64,000 nucleotides of DNA from Paenibacillus sp. FSL H7-0326 (GTDB lineage Bacteria > Bacillota > Bacilli > Paenibacillales > Paenibacillaceae). Every line of letters begins with the position of its first letter. Within the stretch, counting starts at the first letter, position 1. Of the stretch, positions 44,884-53,112 are shown one piece after another. Location of the stretch: positions 372,001 through 436,000 of the forward strand of contig NZ_MPVN01000002.1 of assembly GCF_001955535.1 (NCBI RefSeq). Reading direction: 5' to 3'. Under the pieces are notes generated by a model that ran no database searches, was not told where the DNA came from, and saw only the letters and a program-made list of their open reading frames with translations. The position numbers and the translations under genes are program-made.

Positions 44884-46473
44884 TCACTTGGTGGTGTCTG
44901 AGGAGTCTGTAGGTGTCTTCTCGTCTGTACTTCCGCTTGTTGCCCCGCCATCCTTGTTCTGAACCGTGCTCTTACCAAGGTGCTCCCAATCAGGTTCAGC
45001 AACGGCAGGAGTGCCCACAGCACCGATAGAAGCCGTGTCTTGGTCAACCCAACCTTGGTCACGCTTGTAAGCCCAGTTTTGAAGTGCGATCTGCTCGAAT
45101 TGTGCTTGCTCAAGCTCGGTACGAATTTCTACAGGCTCGAACTTAAATTCCACAACCCCTTGCTTCCCCATGACGTTGAGGTACAGCGTGAGTGCGCGAC
45201 TCATGATTCGCTCGACAACCTCTTGCATGGCTTCTACACCTTTCAGGTAGAGCTTGATCTCCATCTTTGCAAAGCTCTCTGTGTTGCCCGTAGAGCGTCT
45301 TCCGAGGATGGTGGATAATGTTTTAAGTCCTGCTGTGATAAGCCCGTCAATGGCTCTCATAAGCTTCTCAGGGTCGATCAGGGAGCCCCCTCCACCACCG
45401 CCCTTGCCGCCGACCATTCCGATCTCAATGGAGTTGAAATGCACGAACGTGTCGTCCACTTCCAGGTCGTTGTACATGTCGATGATTTCTCTCAGCTTCT
45501 CATTGAGCCACTTCTGCTTCTCCTTCTCGTTGTTGCGAATGTTGATAGGCATACGTTGAAGGAGAACGTCCTCAAGGATGGTGATGTCAAAGCGTGGGTA
45601 GCCTTGGTTGTGGACTACCGCCTTGATGTCATTCAGAACTTGCATTTGGAACATCACCATGTTGATTGCACCTATTAGCGGAGAACGTCCGTACGGATCG
45701 TCGATGCGGGCATCTAGTGTCTCGTATAGGAATGTAGGGATGTCCAAGCTGATTCTGTCTGTATCCTGGTAAGGGATATATCTCTCGTTCTCGTACTTAA
45801 AGGTGATCGTCCCTGGGTCTACAGGGGCGAAGAATGCCACGTTCTTCAAATCCTGGGTAAGAACCAACTCAAGTGCGCCCGCCCCACGGGTCACCACGCT
45901 CAGCAAGAGTGAGTTCAGTACTTTATGGATTGAGTGAGATGGCTCGAACTGCATAATGTTTGGTGCTTCAAGGCGTTGGAACAACTCTCGAATCAACTTC
46001 TCTCCCGCCTTGTCCGTCTTGTCACTCCCGACCTTGTACACGTTGGTGGTGAACTTTCCTCGCCCGAGTCGCAAGAAGTTCCATAGGGCGAACGATACGT
46101 CAGGGTGAGCGTCGATCAGAATGTCCAAGAGGTCTTCAATGGAGGAAGACGATAATGAACGGTCATCCAGTCGTAAGTCCCGCTGAGCTACACGGCTCAG
46201 GGAACCACCCGCACCGCCGCCGCCCGTTGCGAACTTAGGGATCGTCGTTCGGGTTCCACCAAACTCAGAAGTGCTTTCTCCCGACCATAGCGGGTCACTA
46301 CTTGTGGTGATTTCCCCTGCTAAGTTCTGCCCGCGCTTTCTGCCGCCGCCGAGAAAACTCTTGAAGAAACCTTCTTTAGCTTCAGGTGATCTCTGCGTAG
46401 ACTGTTGCTGTCGCCCTGTATTGGCGGGCTTGTTCCTGCGAAACAGGCTTGTAAATCTATCGAGTAAACCCAC
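44884..46473 (-). CDS. Portal protein, 529 aa
   Basis: GTG 46473 with AGGAGG 8 bases upstream. The length, the N-terminal amphipathic basic region (MGLLDRFTSLFRRNK), the SALWNF/RLGRG segment and the long central helix followed by ETLDARIDDPYGRSPLIGAIN are typical of portal proteins, as is the late helical segment with AMQEVVERIMSRALTLY. It forms the dodecameric ring at one capsid vertex through which DNA is packaged. The C-terminus is a disordered Ser/Thr/Asp-rich tail. Gene order terminase, portal, protease supports the call. Confidence 0.85.
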   Translation of the reverse strand: MGLLDRFTSLFRRNKPANTGRQQQSTQRSPEAKEGFFKSFLGGGRKRGQNLAGEITTSSDPLWSGESTSEFGGTRTTIPKFATGGGGAGGSLSRVAQRDLRLDDRSLSSSSIEDLLDILIDAHPDVSFALWNFLRLGRGKFTTNVYKVGSDKTDKAGEKLIRELFQRLEAPNIMQFEPSHSIHKVLNSLLLSVVTRGAGALELVLTQDLKNVAFFAPVDPGTITFKYENERYIPYQDTDRISLDIPTFLYETLDARIDDPYGRSPLIGAINMVMFQMQVLNDIKAVVHNQGYPRFDITILEDVLLQRMPINIRNNEKEKQKWLNEKLREIIDMYNDLEVDDTFVHFNSIEIGMVGGKGGGGGGSLIDPEKLMRAIDGLITAGLKTLSTILGRRSTGNTESFAKMEIKLYLKGVEAMQEVVERIMSRALTLYLNVMGKQGVVEFKFEPVEIRTELEQAQFEQIALQNWAYKRDQGWVDQDTASIGAVGTPAVAEPDWEHLGKSTVQNKDGGATSGSTDEKTPTDSSDTTK

Positions 46474-46488
46474 TCGTTACACCTCCTC

Positions 46489-47262
46489 TTAGATCAAATC
46501 ATCAATCTTGTGGAACACTTTGCGGTGCTCCTCCGCGAATAACTGAACGACTCCGTATCCTGGAAGACTTGCAGGGAATCCCTTCTGTTCTCCGTAGCCG
46601 CCGTGTACGAGGGATGCTCCCGTGTTCACGAACATTTGCTTCAAAGTAACTGGCTCGTCCTTTCCAGGTGCAGGCAAGAATACTTCTCTCTCGAACTTCA
46701 AGAGCTTGTGTGTATGCCCCATGAAGTACATATGAGCAACCGCTGTCTCGCGCATCTTCAACATAGCGTTGATTACAGACGCTTCCGTAGTACCGCCAGT
46801 GGCTCCGTGCCATGCGTATGCGGAATAGGTCTGTCCACTGCCTAGGTTGTAGTTCACGATTCCCGAGAACTTTCCGTATGCATCAGGTCTACCGATACGG
46901 TGGCAGAACTCTTGCATGATCTCGAAGGACGTGTCTCGGATAATACGTTCCTCGTGGTTACCTTCAATTACGATGTCGATCAGGTCTGCTACAGGCTTGA
47001 ACGTCTCCACCGCCACCTCAAACTGTCTTTGAGTCGGGTACGTTTCTTCGTAAACAGATCGACCTACAGATGTTTTAGTCGCAACCTCCATGAGGTCTCC
47101 CATCAGAACGATACGAGTTCTATTGCGATTCTTTACTGCAAACTGCAAGGCTTTATCCAGGTACTTGGGGTTGTATTGTTTACTACCGAAGTGAATGTCT
47201 CCAATAGGCAGGACATACATCGACTGGTGTGAACCGCTATAGCCTGATAAGAACTGCTTCAT
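46489..47262 (-). CDS. Calcineurin-like metallophosphoesterase, 257 aa
   Basis: All motifs of the family are present: D22-x-H24 in GDIHFG, D56 in GDLMEV, N102-H103 in GNHEER, H152 in WHG, and H183-x-H185 in GHTHK. These bind two metal ions. Such enzymes hydrolyse phosphodiesters or nucleotides; phage homologues act on DNA ends, cyclic nucleotides or are of unknown use. It lies between the terminase and portal, an unusual place, which suggests a link with packaging. A class 2 motif and a strong ribosome binding site (GGGGAGGAG) precede ATG 47262. The substrate cannot be predicted. Confidence 0.8.
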   Translation of the reverse strand: MKQFLSGYSGSHQSMYVLPIGDIHFGSKQYNPKYLDKALQFAVKNRNRTRIVLMGDLMEVATKTSVGRSVYEETYPTQRQFEVAVETFKPVADLIDIVIEGNHEERIIRDTSFEIMQEFCHRIGRPDAYGKFSGIVNYNLGSGQTYSAYAWHGATGGTTEASVINAMLKMRETAVAHMYFMGHTHKLLKFEREVFLPAPGKDEPVTLKQMFVNTGASLVHGGYGEQKGFPASLPGYGVVQLFAEEHRKVFHKIDDLI

Positions 47263-47290
47263 CTCTTACTCCTCCCCACATTTGGTCTTT

Positions 47291-47306
47291 ACATAGATTA
47301 GACCGA
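47291..47306 (-). promoter_or_regulatory. Class 2 motif before the phosphoesterase gene
   Basis: Minus-strand CGGTCTAATCTATGT; about 30 bases upstream of the start codon. Nearly the same sequence precedes the first tRNA of the cluster. Confidence 0.5.
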
Positions 47307-47360
47307 AACGGGTAGGCGGCAACGCGGATCGCGGCGGCGGGTGGGGCGGCGAGGATATAA

Positions 47361-47400
47361 GAAAAAGAGCCTACCGAAGATAGGCAGACTCTTTAAAAAA
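47361..47400. terminator. Bidirectional terminator after the large terminase gene
   Basis: Minus-strand AAAGA-(bulge)-GCCTA-loop-TAGGC-TCTTTTT; the plus strand also ends in a T/A tract. Together with the class 2 motif and the repeats it fills the 312-base gap between the phosphoesterase and the terminase. Confidence 0.7.
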
Positions 47401-47485
47401 GGGTTCCGAGCACAGCGAGGATATTAGTACTGGTTATGCTCATAACGGTTGTTATTAACTTTATATTCTTTGTGCTCAAAATTTG

Positions 47486-47563
47486 GGATTTCATGTCCCA
47501 AAAAATAGGATTTCATGTCCCAAAAAACAGGATTTCATGTCCCAAAAAATAGGATTTTATCCC
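47486..47563. repeat. 22-bp direct repeats, iteron-like, downstream of the large terminase
   Basis: Three full copies of GGATTTCATGTCCC-AAAAAA-(T/C)A, at 47486, 47508 and 47530, and a shortened fourth (GGATTTTATCCC) at 47552. Each copy contains GGGA and TCCC half-sites around ATTTCATG, so each is a partial palindrome. No open frame crosses them. Exact 22-bp phasing (two helical turns) suggests a protein-binding array, perhaps for packaging, replication or regulation. Confidence 0.85.
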
Positions 47564-47574
47564 ACTAAAGTCTC

Positions 47575-49281
47575 CTATGCTTTCCGTCTTGCTCCTTGGA
47601 TCACAGGCATAGCAAAGTGCTCGATAGACTCTACTTCATCGGTTGAGCAAATCCACGAAGCACCTGCACGAGCATCAGAGAAGTCTTTCGTCTTGTCCTT
47701 GTCGTGGTCGATCTTGTTCCCGTTGATGAGCTTCATGTGGCGTAGCTCCTCGTTAGCATTCATGTGAGTCTCGTCGGGAATGATGTGGTCAAGAAGCTCG
47801 ATCATACCTGTATAGATCAAACCCTTCAGGTTCGTGTAGATTTGCAACTGGAATGGGTTAGACCAGTTTTTATCCTCCGCTTCAACACCGTACTGCATGA
47901 GCCGCTGAACAACATCTGCCGAGTTAAACTTATCGAACAGTGCCTTCTTAACGTGAACCTGCTGACAGATCATCTCAAGGATTTCTGCTACATTCAGGAG
48001 GTCTACTGGAAGACGTTCCTTCTTAGAAGGCTTCCATTCGAGAATCAAGTCTTCTACAGGTTTGTTCACCCACTTCTCCACGATCTCCCCATTCTCGTTC
48101 ACTTGGATAACTGTAGGCTCCGCATGGAATAACGAGATACAGTAGGAGTCCGTTTCGACACCACCGTCACCGCCCAGGTAGTAAGTAAAGGATGGATCAA
48201 GGTTCAGGTTGTGTACCTCAAGTCCGAGGAAATGTCGCTCCACACCGTTCTGAAGGGTGCGTGTAGAGATTTTAGTCTGCACCACTAGGTTAGAGCACTG
48301 CGACTGCTTACCGACTTGGATAACCTCGTCAATGCGCTCAGGGAACTGGAATAGACCTTCCTTGTACTTTGGTGGAATACACTCATACTTCATCATTGAG
48401 CCTTCAGGGTCACGGTCATAGTCCTTCTTAAAGGATGCCTGACTCTTAGATGTGTTTACCTCCCACGTCTTTCCAATCATCCCGTAAACCTCGGGGTCTC
48501 CTTGTAGAAACTCCTCGTACTTCTTGAACATGAAGTCATCCTGGGAACGAGGGAAGGAGATGAAGATCATGAAAGACTTGCTCTCGTAACGAGACAACGC
48601 AGAGGAACGGAATGTAGCATAAGCGTCTTCAGCCTTATCATACTCAAAGCCCGCAATCTCATCGAAGATGATTACAAGAGGGTTGTATCCCTCGAAGGAG
48701 TCAGCTTCGGAGTGAGCGGAGTGAGCCGTGATATTCTTGTAGAAGCGGATTTGGTTCTTAGTTAACTGGAACTCGTTCGGAGATTTAGGTTCCTGAGAAA
48801 CCCTCTTGAACCAAGGGCAGTTGTTCAGACGAGCCTTCAACTTCTTGAAGTATACGTTGTTCGCTTGGTACGCATTGATCGCCACGTTAACCAAGTCAAT
48901 GTTCTCGTCCTGACCGAACCCGAAGTAGTCCTGTGGGTCGTTCATACACGCCAGGAGATAGCCTACATAAGCCAGTATGCCGCTTGCTAGGAAGTCCTTG
49001 CCACTACCCTTCCCGAACATTACAACAAGCTCTGTGACCTGTCTGAGGTCTTCAGCGCACAACTTATCGTCGCCAGTCATCTTATACCACAAGATGTCGT
49101 TACATTTCTCCAACAGCTCAGTCTGTTTCCCTGGGTATGGTCTCTCGTTACAGAAATCCTTGGACGAGAAGAATGTCACGAGATCGACAGGCTCCTCTCG
49201 CCAAATCCCCGTCTTCTGTACGTTACCCTCGGCTAGGTTGATGAAGTCATCCATCAGACTTCCCAAGAGATCATCTGCCAT
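47575..49281 (-). CDS. terL: Terminase large subunit, 568 aa
   Basis: ATG 49281 with AAGGAGG 9 bases upstream; the GTG three codons earlier sits too close to that site. Residues 90-96 are a Walker A-like GKGSGKD and 207-208 the Walker B Asp-Glu (VIIFDE), the DNA-packaging ATPase. The C-terminal nuclease domain starts near residue 365 with GGDGGVETDSYCIS, whose Asp residues are candidate metal ligands, and continues to KDFSDARAGA near 540. The enzyme cuts and pumps phage DNA into the head. It forms a module with the small subunit but the thymidine kinase gene lies between the two. Confidence 0.88.
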   Translation of the reverse strand: MADDLLGSLMDDFINLAEGNVQKTGIWREEPVDLVTFFSSKDFCNERPYPGKQTELLEKCNDILWYKMTGDDKLCAEDLRQVTELVVMFGKGSGKDFLASGILAYVGYLLACMNDPQDYFGFGQDENIDLVNVAINAYQANNVYFKKLKARLNNCPWFKRVSQEPKSPNEFQLTKNQIRFYKNITAHSAHSEADSFEGYNPLVIIFDEIAGFEYDKAEDAYATFRSSALSRYESKSFMIFISFPRSQDDFMFKKYEEFLQGDPEVYGMIGKTWEVNTSKSQASFKKDYDRDPEGSMMKYECIPPKYKEGLFQFPERIDEVIQVGKQSQCSNLVVQTKISTRTLQNGVERHFLGLEVHNLNLDPSFTYYLGGDGGVETDSYCISLFHAEPTVIQVNENGEIVEKWVNKPVEDLILEWKPSKKERLPVDLLNVAEILEMICQQVHVKKALFDKFNSADVVQRLMQYGVEAEDKNWSNPFQLQIYTNLKGLIYTGMIELLDHIIPDETHMNANEELRHMKLINGNKIDHDKDKTKDFSDARAGASWICSTDEVESIEHFAMPVIQGARRKA

Positions 49282-49295
49282 ATATGTCACCCTCC

Positions 49296-49324
49296 TTAAC
49301 TTTCAATAGGTTCTTTCGTATAGA
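49296..49324 (+). promoter_or_regulatory. Class 1 phage promoter on the opposite strand
   Basis: TTAACT, 17 bases, TATAGA on the plus strand, preceded by CG. It faces away from the large terminase and into the antisense strand of the thymidine kinase and small terminase genes. There is no plus-strand gene for 3.7 kb. Confidence 0.6.
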
Positions 49325-49369
49325 GAAGGTATAAGCAAGCCGATACCCCTCCTAAGCGAAGCCATCCTG

Positions 49370-49915
49370 TTAAAGGGATGGCTCCTGCTTTGCAAAGCAA
49401 GTTCTACAAAGAGGTTCATACATATCATCACGAGCCACGAAGGTCGTACCGTCTCCCTTGTAGTAGTTAAGGGAAGCGAATTCCCCGCACGAGCACCGCG
49501 TTCTCAGTTTGAAGCAGTTGTCGGCAATAGCCGCGATCATAGGCATTTGGAAGAACGGAACACCGTGTCTGTCCATATCCAATCCAGTAACGAATACACT
49601 AATGCCGATCTCCCTCAGATTTTGAAGGGTCGGGATGAGAGTCGGGTCATCGAAGAACAGGGATGCTTCTTCAATCCCTACCATAGTGAGTCCTGGCTTC
49701 ACATGAAGAAGAATCTCGCTTGCCTTCTCTACCCGAGTAACAGGATAGATGAGACCATCATGCGTCTTGATGATATTAGGCTCGTCCCTGTCGTCGGAGT
49801 AGGGCTTGAAGCATACAGCACTCTCCCCTGCTTCCTTCAAGTTAGCAATCAGATTGGTTGACTTGCCAGTGAACATCGTTCCCCAAAAGACCGTAATCTC
49901 CCCGTGCTTAGTCAT
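49370..49915 (-). CDS. tdk: Thymidine kinase, 181 aa
   Basis: Type II (zinc-binding) thymidine kinase by layout: P-loop GTMFTGKST at 12-20, the catalytic Glu region at E82-E83 (GIEEASLFF), the lasso-preceding GLDMDRHGVPF at 111-121, and a zinc ribbon with C141, C143, C170 and C173. The family usually has GPMFSGKS and DEAQFF, so this copy is diverged at both but keeps the key Glu and Lys. It phosphorylates thymidine to dTMP in the cytoplasm, feeding phage DNA synthesis. It overlaps the small terminase gene by 8 bases and precedes the large one. Confidence 0.85.
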   Translation of the reverse strand: MTKHGEITVFWGTMFTGKSTNLIANLKEAGESAVCFKPYSDDRDEPNIIKTHDGLIYPVTRVEKASEILLHVKPGLTMVGIEEASLFFDDPTLIPTLQNLREIGISVFVTGLDMDRHGVPFFQMPMIAAIADNCFKLRTRCSCGEFASLNYYKGDGTTFVARDDMYEPLCRTCFAKQEPSL

Positions 49916-50507
49916 TCGCTTTCCCCCTCATCATGTCTGCGAACCACGTAGTCCCTTTTGCCATCTTCAGCTTCTCAGCGATAACAGGAATCTTCTCGGG
50001 ACATTCTTCTTTCAATGTAGATAGCACAATGTCCATGAACTTCCTGATGTTGTTGTAATCGTTGATTTCCTTTTGAATCTCGGTCATCTGCTTCAGGAAC
50101 TCACGCATTTCAGAGATAACAGCCTTGTACTGGTAAGGGTTAACGAACTTACCTTTCTCGTAGGCATCCTCCTCCATTGCTTCCAGGAGCATCTTCGTCT
50201 TGTTGTATAGTGAAGTCACCTCGTGGATAATGTCCAAGTGATTGTTGACTACCTGAACCAATCTACGCTTGTCCTCTTTTACAATCTGCTTGCTGATCTC
50301 AGGCAACTTCTCGAAGAAACGCATGACCACGTACTTGTCGAGGAGATCACCGTCAGGAACCTTACCACTCGCGTTCATCTCATCAGCGATTTGCTGATAG
50401 GACAGACCGCTCATACGGAGGTTCACCACGTCCTCCTCAAGTTTGTACTTGACGATCTTGCTCTGCTTCGAGGTAAGCGAGAGTTCTTCATTTCTTTCCT
50501 CTGCCAC
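49908..50507 (-). CDS. terS: Terminase small subunit, 199 aa
   Basis: Start chosen at GTG 50507 (GAGGTGAG upstream); a second GTG three codons earlier lacks a site. Residues 18-50 (EDVVNLRMSGLSYQQIADEM) form a helix-turn-helix of the phage-terminase DNA-recognition type, and the rest is long alpha helix suited to ring assembly. It would bind the packaging start site and present it to the large subunit. It is the first gene of the packaging operon and is preceded by a class 2 motif and a terminator of the upstream unit. Confidence 0.75.
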   Translation of the reverse strand: MAEERNEELSLTSKQSKIVKYKLEEDVVNLRMSGLSYQQIADEMNASGKVPDGDLLDKYVVMRFFEKLPEISKQIVKEDKRRLVQVVNNHLDIIHEVTSLYNKTKMLLEAMEEDAYEKGKFVNPYQYKAVISEMREFLKQMTEIQKEINDYNNIRKFMDIVLSTLKEECPEKIPVIAEKLKMAKGTTWFADMMRGKAND

Positions 50508-50530
50508 TAACCTCACCTCTTTCGTTTTCT

Positions 50531-50550
50531 TATCTTTAGGTTAGGCTGAA
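50531..50550 (-). promoter_or_regulatory. Class 2 motif before the packaging genes
   Basis: Minus-strand CAGCCTAACCTAAAG; follows the terminator at 50571-50594 and lies 24 bases before the small terminase start. Flanked by a short direct repeat GGTGCGTTTT. Confidence 0.5.
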
Positions 50551-50570
50551 CGCACCAAAACGCACCAAAG

Positions 50571-50594
50571 AAAAACCCCTCTACATGAGAGGGG
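50571..50594 (-). terminator. Intrinsic terminator of the glycosyltransferase operon
   Basis: Minus-strand CCCCTCT-catgt-AGAGGGG followed by TTTTTCTTT. The stop codon of the upstream gene is part of the hairpin. Confidence 0.85.
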
Positions 50595-51222
50595 TCGGTC
50601 TGTTTGGAAGCTCGTCTATGATTTTCGCAACCTGTTCGGCGCGTTCCTTAATCTCGAACTCATCAGCGGTGATGATGTGGATATGAGAGCAGTAGTTTCC
50701 GTGTTCGTAGATACGTTCGGGGGTAATGAGCACGACATCAGCAACAGCTTCCATCTTATGCTTACCCTTCTCGAACTTCTCGGGGTCGGTTAAGGAGTCG
50801 AACACTACAAGGTTAGGGTAAGCGGTCTCTACTGAGCTTGCCATACGGCTGTCGTTTACCCAGTAGACCACCCTTCCACCCTGCATCAGTGATCGGACAT
50901 TAGTACCCGCCCGCGCCACCACGAAGTTTGGAAGTTCGGGGAACGGGTACTCTAGCTCATCAACCTGATAGAACTCCTCACTCGAATTGATGTAGACCAC
51001 GTTGTACCCAAGTTCCGCTAATTCCTTCAGGAGCCGCTGTGGTCGTCGCCCGAAGCTTTCGCTGTGGAAGTCGATGGCGGGCAGGTAGACGATGGTCGTA
51101 TTAACCTTCGGTGAGTAACGAGAGAAGTTGAACTCCTCCATATCGAACTCCAATACCTCAACTGGATCAACCTGCGGTTCAACCGCGTGGCTACCGAAAA
51201 GCCGTTTGAACAGTTTTCTCAT
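50581..51222 (-). CDS. Truncated GT-B-type glycosyltransferase paralogue, 213 aa
   Basis: Start at ATG 51222 (GGGAGGTGG upstream), overlapping the preceding gene by 32 bases. Residues 45-200 align with the N-terminal half of the 355-aa glycosyltransferase next to it: TTIVYLPAIDFHS, RRPQRLLKELAELGYNVVYI, VYWVNDSRM, VVFDSLTDP and ADVVLITPERIYE match that protein in order. The C-terminal nucleotide-sugar-binding domain is absent. It may act as a non-catalytic partner or acceptor-binding subunit of the full-length enzyme, or be a degraded copy; intact frame and good ribosome binding site favour a working protein. Confidence 0.7.
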   Translation of the reverse strand: MRKLFKRLFGSHAVEPQVDPVEVLEFDMEEFNFSRYSPKVNTTIVYLPAIDFHSESFGRRPQRLLKELAELGYNVVYINSSEEFYQVDELEYPFPELPNFVVARAGTNVRSLMQGGRVVYWVNDSRMASSVETAYPNLVVFDSLTDPEKFEKGKHKMEAVADVVLITPERIYEHGNYCSHIHIITADEFEIKERAEQVAKIIDELPNRPTPLM

Positions 51223-52258
51223 CGACCTCTCCACCTCCCATCACTTTGTTTATCATCTTAACCGCATCCATCGCTCTACTGTCCCAGGAGTTAGCTTGAG
51301 CAACCGCTGTTCGTGCCGCGATCTTGGCGGGACTGTTCTCTTTAAGTGCCTTGTCAACCATCTTGCCGCAGTTAACCCTATCCATGAAGTAGGTAACGTC
51401 ACTGTATTTGTTGACGATCTCCTCCATGCGGGTCGTTACAACTGGCTTGCCCGCTGACAAGTACTCGTAGTACTTGATCGGATCACAGCCGCGAATCATC
51501 TCAGTTAACTTGAACGGAACCATACAGACATCGAACTGAGCGATATATGCAGGAAGAACTTTGTAGTCCTTGTGCGGAAGACAAGTCACGTTCGGATGCA
51601 CTACGTTCTTTTGATACAGGGCATTGTTCCCGATCAGTACGACACGATGACCTTTATTGGCAATGTCAGTAATCAACCAGTAATCCACCCAGGATGCCAT
51701 CGCCCCGTGGAAGCCCACCACCTTCTGACCCTCGTTTACCGCAGGGAAGTCGGGAGGTTTCGGAAGGGAGACCTGCGCTTTCTTGAAGTGTTCGTAGTCA
51801 GCTCCGTTAGGGCACATGAAGATCGGCTTGCCATCGTCCTTATGAGCTTCGTACATAACTTTCGCCGTGGTAGCTACGAGATCGGCTCGGGCGAAGCATT
51901 TTGGGATGTAGTTCTTCCAAATAGCAAATTCGTCAGCGGAGTTGTCCAGGTAATCGAATACAGTGAAGTCGAATCTGCGTCCGTCACGGTAGTTGTACTG
52001 ACCTGGGTTGGAGAACCATAGAACCTTCTTCCCTTTGACAAGGTGGTCGTAGCTCACACCCTTGCGTACAAGGAATAGGTCTTCGTTGATCTTTTCGATT
52101 GGACGGGACATCTTTTGATACGATTCTTCATTAATGAAGATCGCCCGCACACCTGGAATCTTTGAGAACGCAGTCATCAATTGCTGAGGACGTTGGAATA
52201 ACAGATTCCAGTCCAAGGCAGGTGGGTAAACAATCGTCATTTCAATGCTATCGAACAC
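51191..52258 (-). CDS. GT-B (family 4-like) glycosyltransferase, 355 aa
   Basis: Start at GTG 52258, 8 bases after AGGAGG; an upstream TTG at 52300 lies inside the preceding gene. Residues 10-180 are the acceptor domain (TIVYPPALDWN, FQRPQQLMTAF), 185-330 the donor domain with VVGFHGAMASWVDYWLI and the hallmark CDPIKYYEYLSAGKPVVTT near 255-275. It transfers a sugar from a nucleotide donor; the acceptor may be a virion protein, a modified DNA base or a host wall polymer. The three-gene cluster and its late-type control suggest virion or DNA modification. Confidence 0.8.
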   Translation of the reverse strand: MFDSIEMTIVYPPALDWNLLFQRPQQLMTAFSKIPGVRAIFINEESYQKMSRPIEKINEDLFLVRKGVSYDHLVKGKKVLWFSNPGQYNYRDGRRFDFTVFDYLDNSADEFAIWKNYIPKCFARADLVATTAKVMYEAHKDDGKPIFMCPNGADYEHFKKAQVSLPKPPDFPAVNEGQKVVGFHGAMASWVDYWLITDIANKGHRVVLIGNNALYQKNVVHPNVTCLPHKDYKVLPAYIAQFDVCMVPFKLTEMIRGCDPIKYYEYLSAGKPVVTTRMEEIVNKYSDVTYFMDRVNCGKMVDKALKENSPAKIAARTAVAQANSWDSRAMDAVKMINKVMGGGEVDEKTVQTAFR

Positions 52259-52280
52259 CGCGCTCTCCTCCTTCCTTCTA

Positions 52281-52937
52281 TTAAGTAGCCACTTTAGCAA
52301 TCAACTCAGCCCCTTCCGCATAAGCGTGGATCGGGCGAAGCCGCGTATCTACGAATAATTTGTAACCTAGTCGGCGGGCTTGTTCGCAGAATGGCGCATC
52401 TTCCCCAATGGGATGCAGTCCGTATCTTACTCCTGCTTCTACAACCTCCCTCTTTATCAAGTACACCGCCCCTGTGAGATCAACAGGAATGACTCCCTCC
52501 TGGAACTCAGGGACATGCCGCCCACCGATCATGGCATTATGCGCTTTGATTTTCGGGTGGTTTTGGATAAGCATGGAGCAGACATCCAAGTCGTTGTCGA
52601 TCAACTGCTGAAGGCTTCCTTCAGGAATGATAATATCCGTATCAATGGATAGTAGATAGTCGCAGTCGGACTGCAAAAACTCGTGAAGCAGGATGTTCCT
52701 AAGTAAAGCTAGATTGCCGTATGAGTATTGACCGCGAACATGACCGTACTTCTTCCCTAGATTATGAGTAGCATACGGGATGCCTTGGTCGATAAGGATT
52801 TGTTCAGTCTCGTCATCGCTGTCATTCAGGATGTACATGAACTCTTTGTCCACATCCTGAGACATCAGCGAATCCAGATGCCGCCCCAGTATCCACGCTC
52901 TGTTTCTTACAGGAGCACCTATAAATACTTTCGCCAT
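52281..52937 (-). CDS. GT-A (family 2-like) glycosyltransferase, 218 aa
   Basis: Start at ATG 52937 (GGGGG 8 bases upstream), preferred over upstream in-frame codons. N-terminal VFIGAPVRNRAWILGRHLDSL is the nucleotide-binding strand and loop of GT-A enzymes; LLSIDTDIIIPEGSL near residue 100 contains the metal-binding DxD motif (DTD); DLTGAVYLIKREVV and GEDAPFCEQARRLG are typical of the acceptor side. It probably adds the first sugar in a pathway with the following two genes. First gene of the minus-strand late block, directly behind a class 2 motif in the divergent region. Confidence 0.8.
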   Translation of the reverse strand: MAKVFIGAPVRNRAWILGRHLDSLMSQDVDKEFMYILNDSDDETEQILIDQGIPYATHNLGKKYGHVRGQYSYGNLALLRNILLHEFLQSDCDYLLSIDTDIIIPEGSLQQLIDNDLDVCSMLIQNHPKIKAHNAMIGGRHVPEFQEGVIPVDLTGAVYLIKREVVEAGVRYGLHPIGEDAPFCEQARRLGYKLFVDTRLRPIHAYAEGAELIAKVAT

Positions 52938-52960
52938 TGCCATTTCCCCCTTTTCCTCTT

Positions 52961-52980
52961 TATCTAGTTTAGACCGATAG
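52961..52980 (-). promoter_or_regulatory. Class 2 motif in the divergent control region
   Basis: Minus-strand CGGTCTAAACTAGATAAAG, 24 bases before the first late gene. The same 150-base region holds the class 1 promoter for the plus-strand operon. Confidence 0.5.
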
Positions 52981-53060
52981 ACATTAGCCTTTTGCCGCGC
53001 CCGCCAAAAAAACACCAATTCCATTTTATATAGGTAACACCGGCTTTTTTTGAAACGCCC

Positions 53061-53089
53061 TTAACTCTACAGGAATGACCTCGTATAGA
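53061..53089 (+). promoter_or_regulatory. Class 1 phage promoter of the plus-strand operon
   Basis: TTAACT, 17 bases, TATAGA, preceded by CG; the start codon of the first gene is 24 bases downstream with GAGGGGG between them. Confidence 0.8.
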
Positions 53090-53112
53090 GAAAGTGTGAG
53101 GGGGATGAAACG

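Noticed and set aside
47486..47563. CRISPR array
   Set aside because: The 22-bp repeats are directly adjacent with no spacers, and there are no cas genes.
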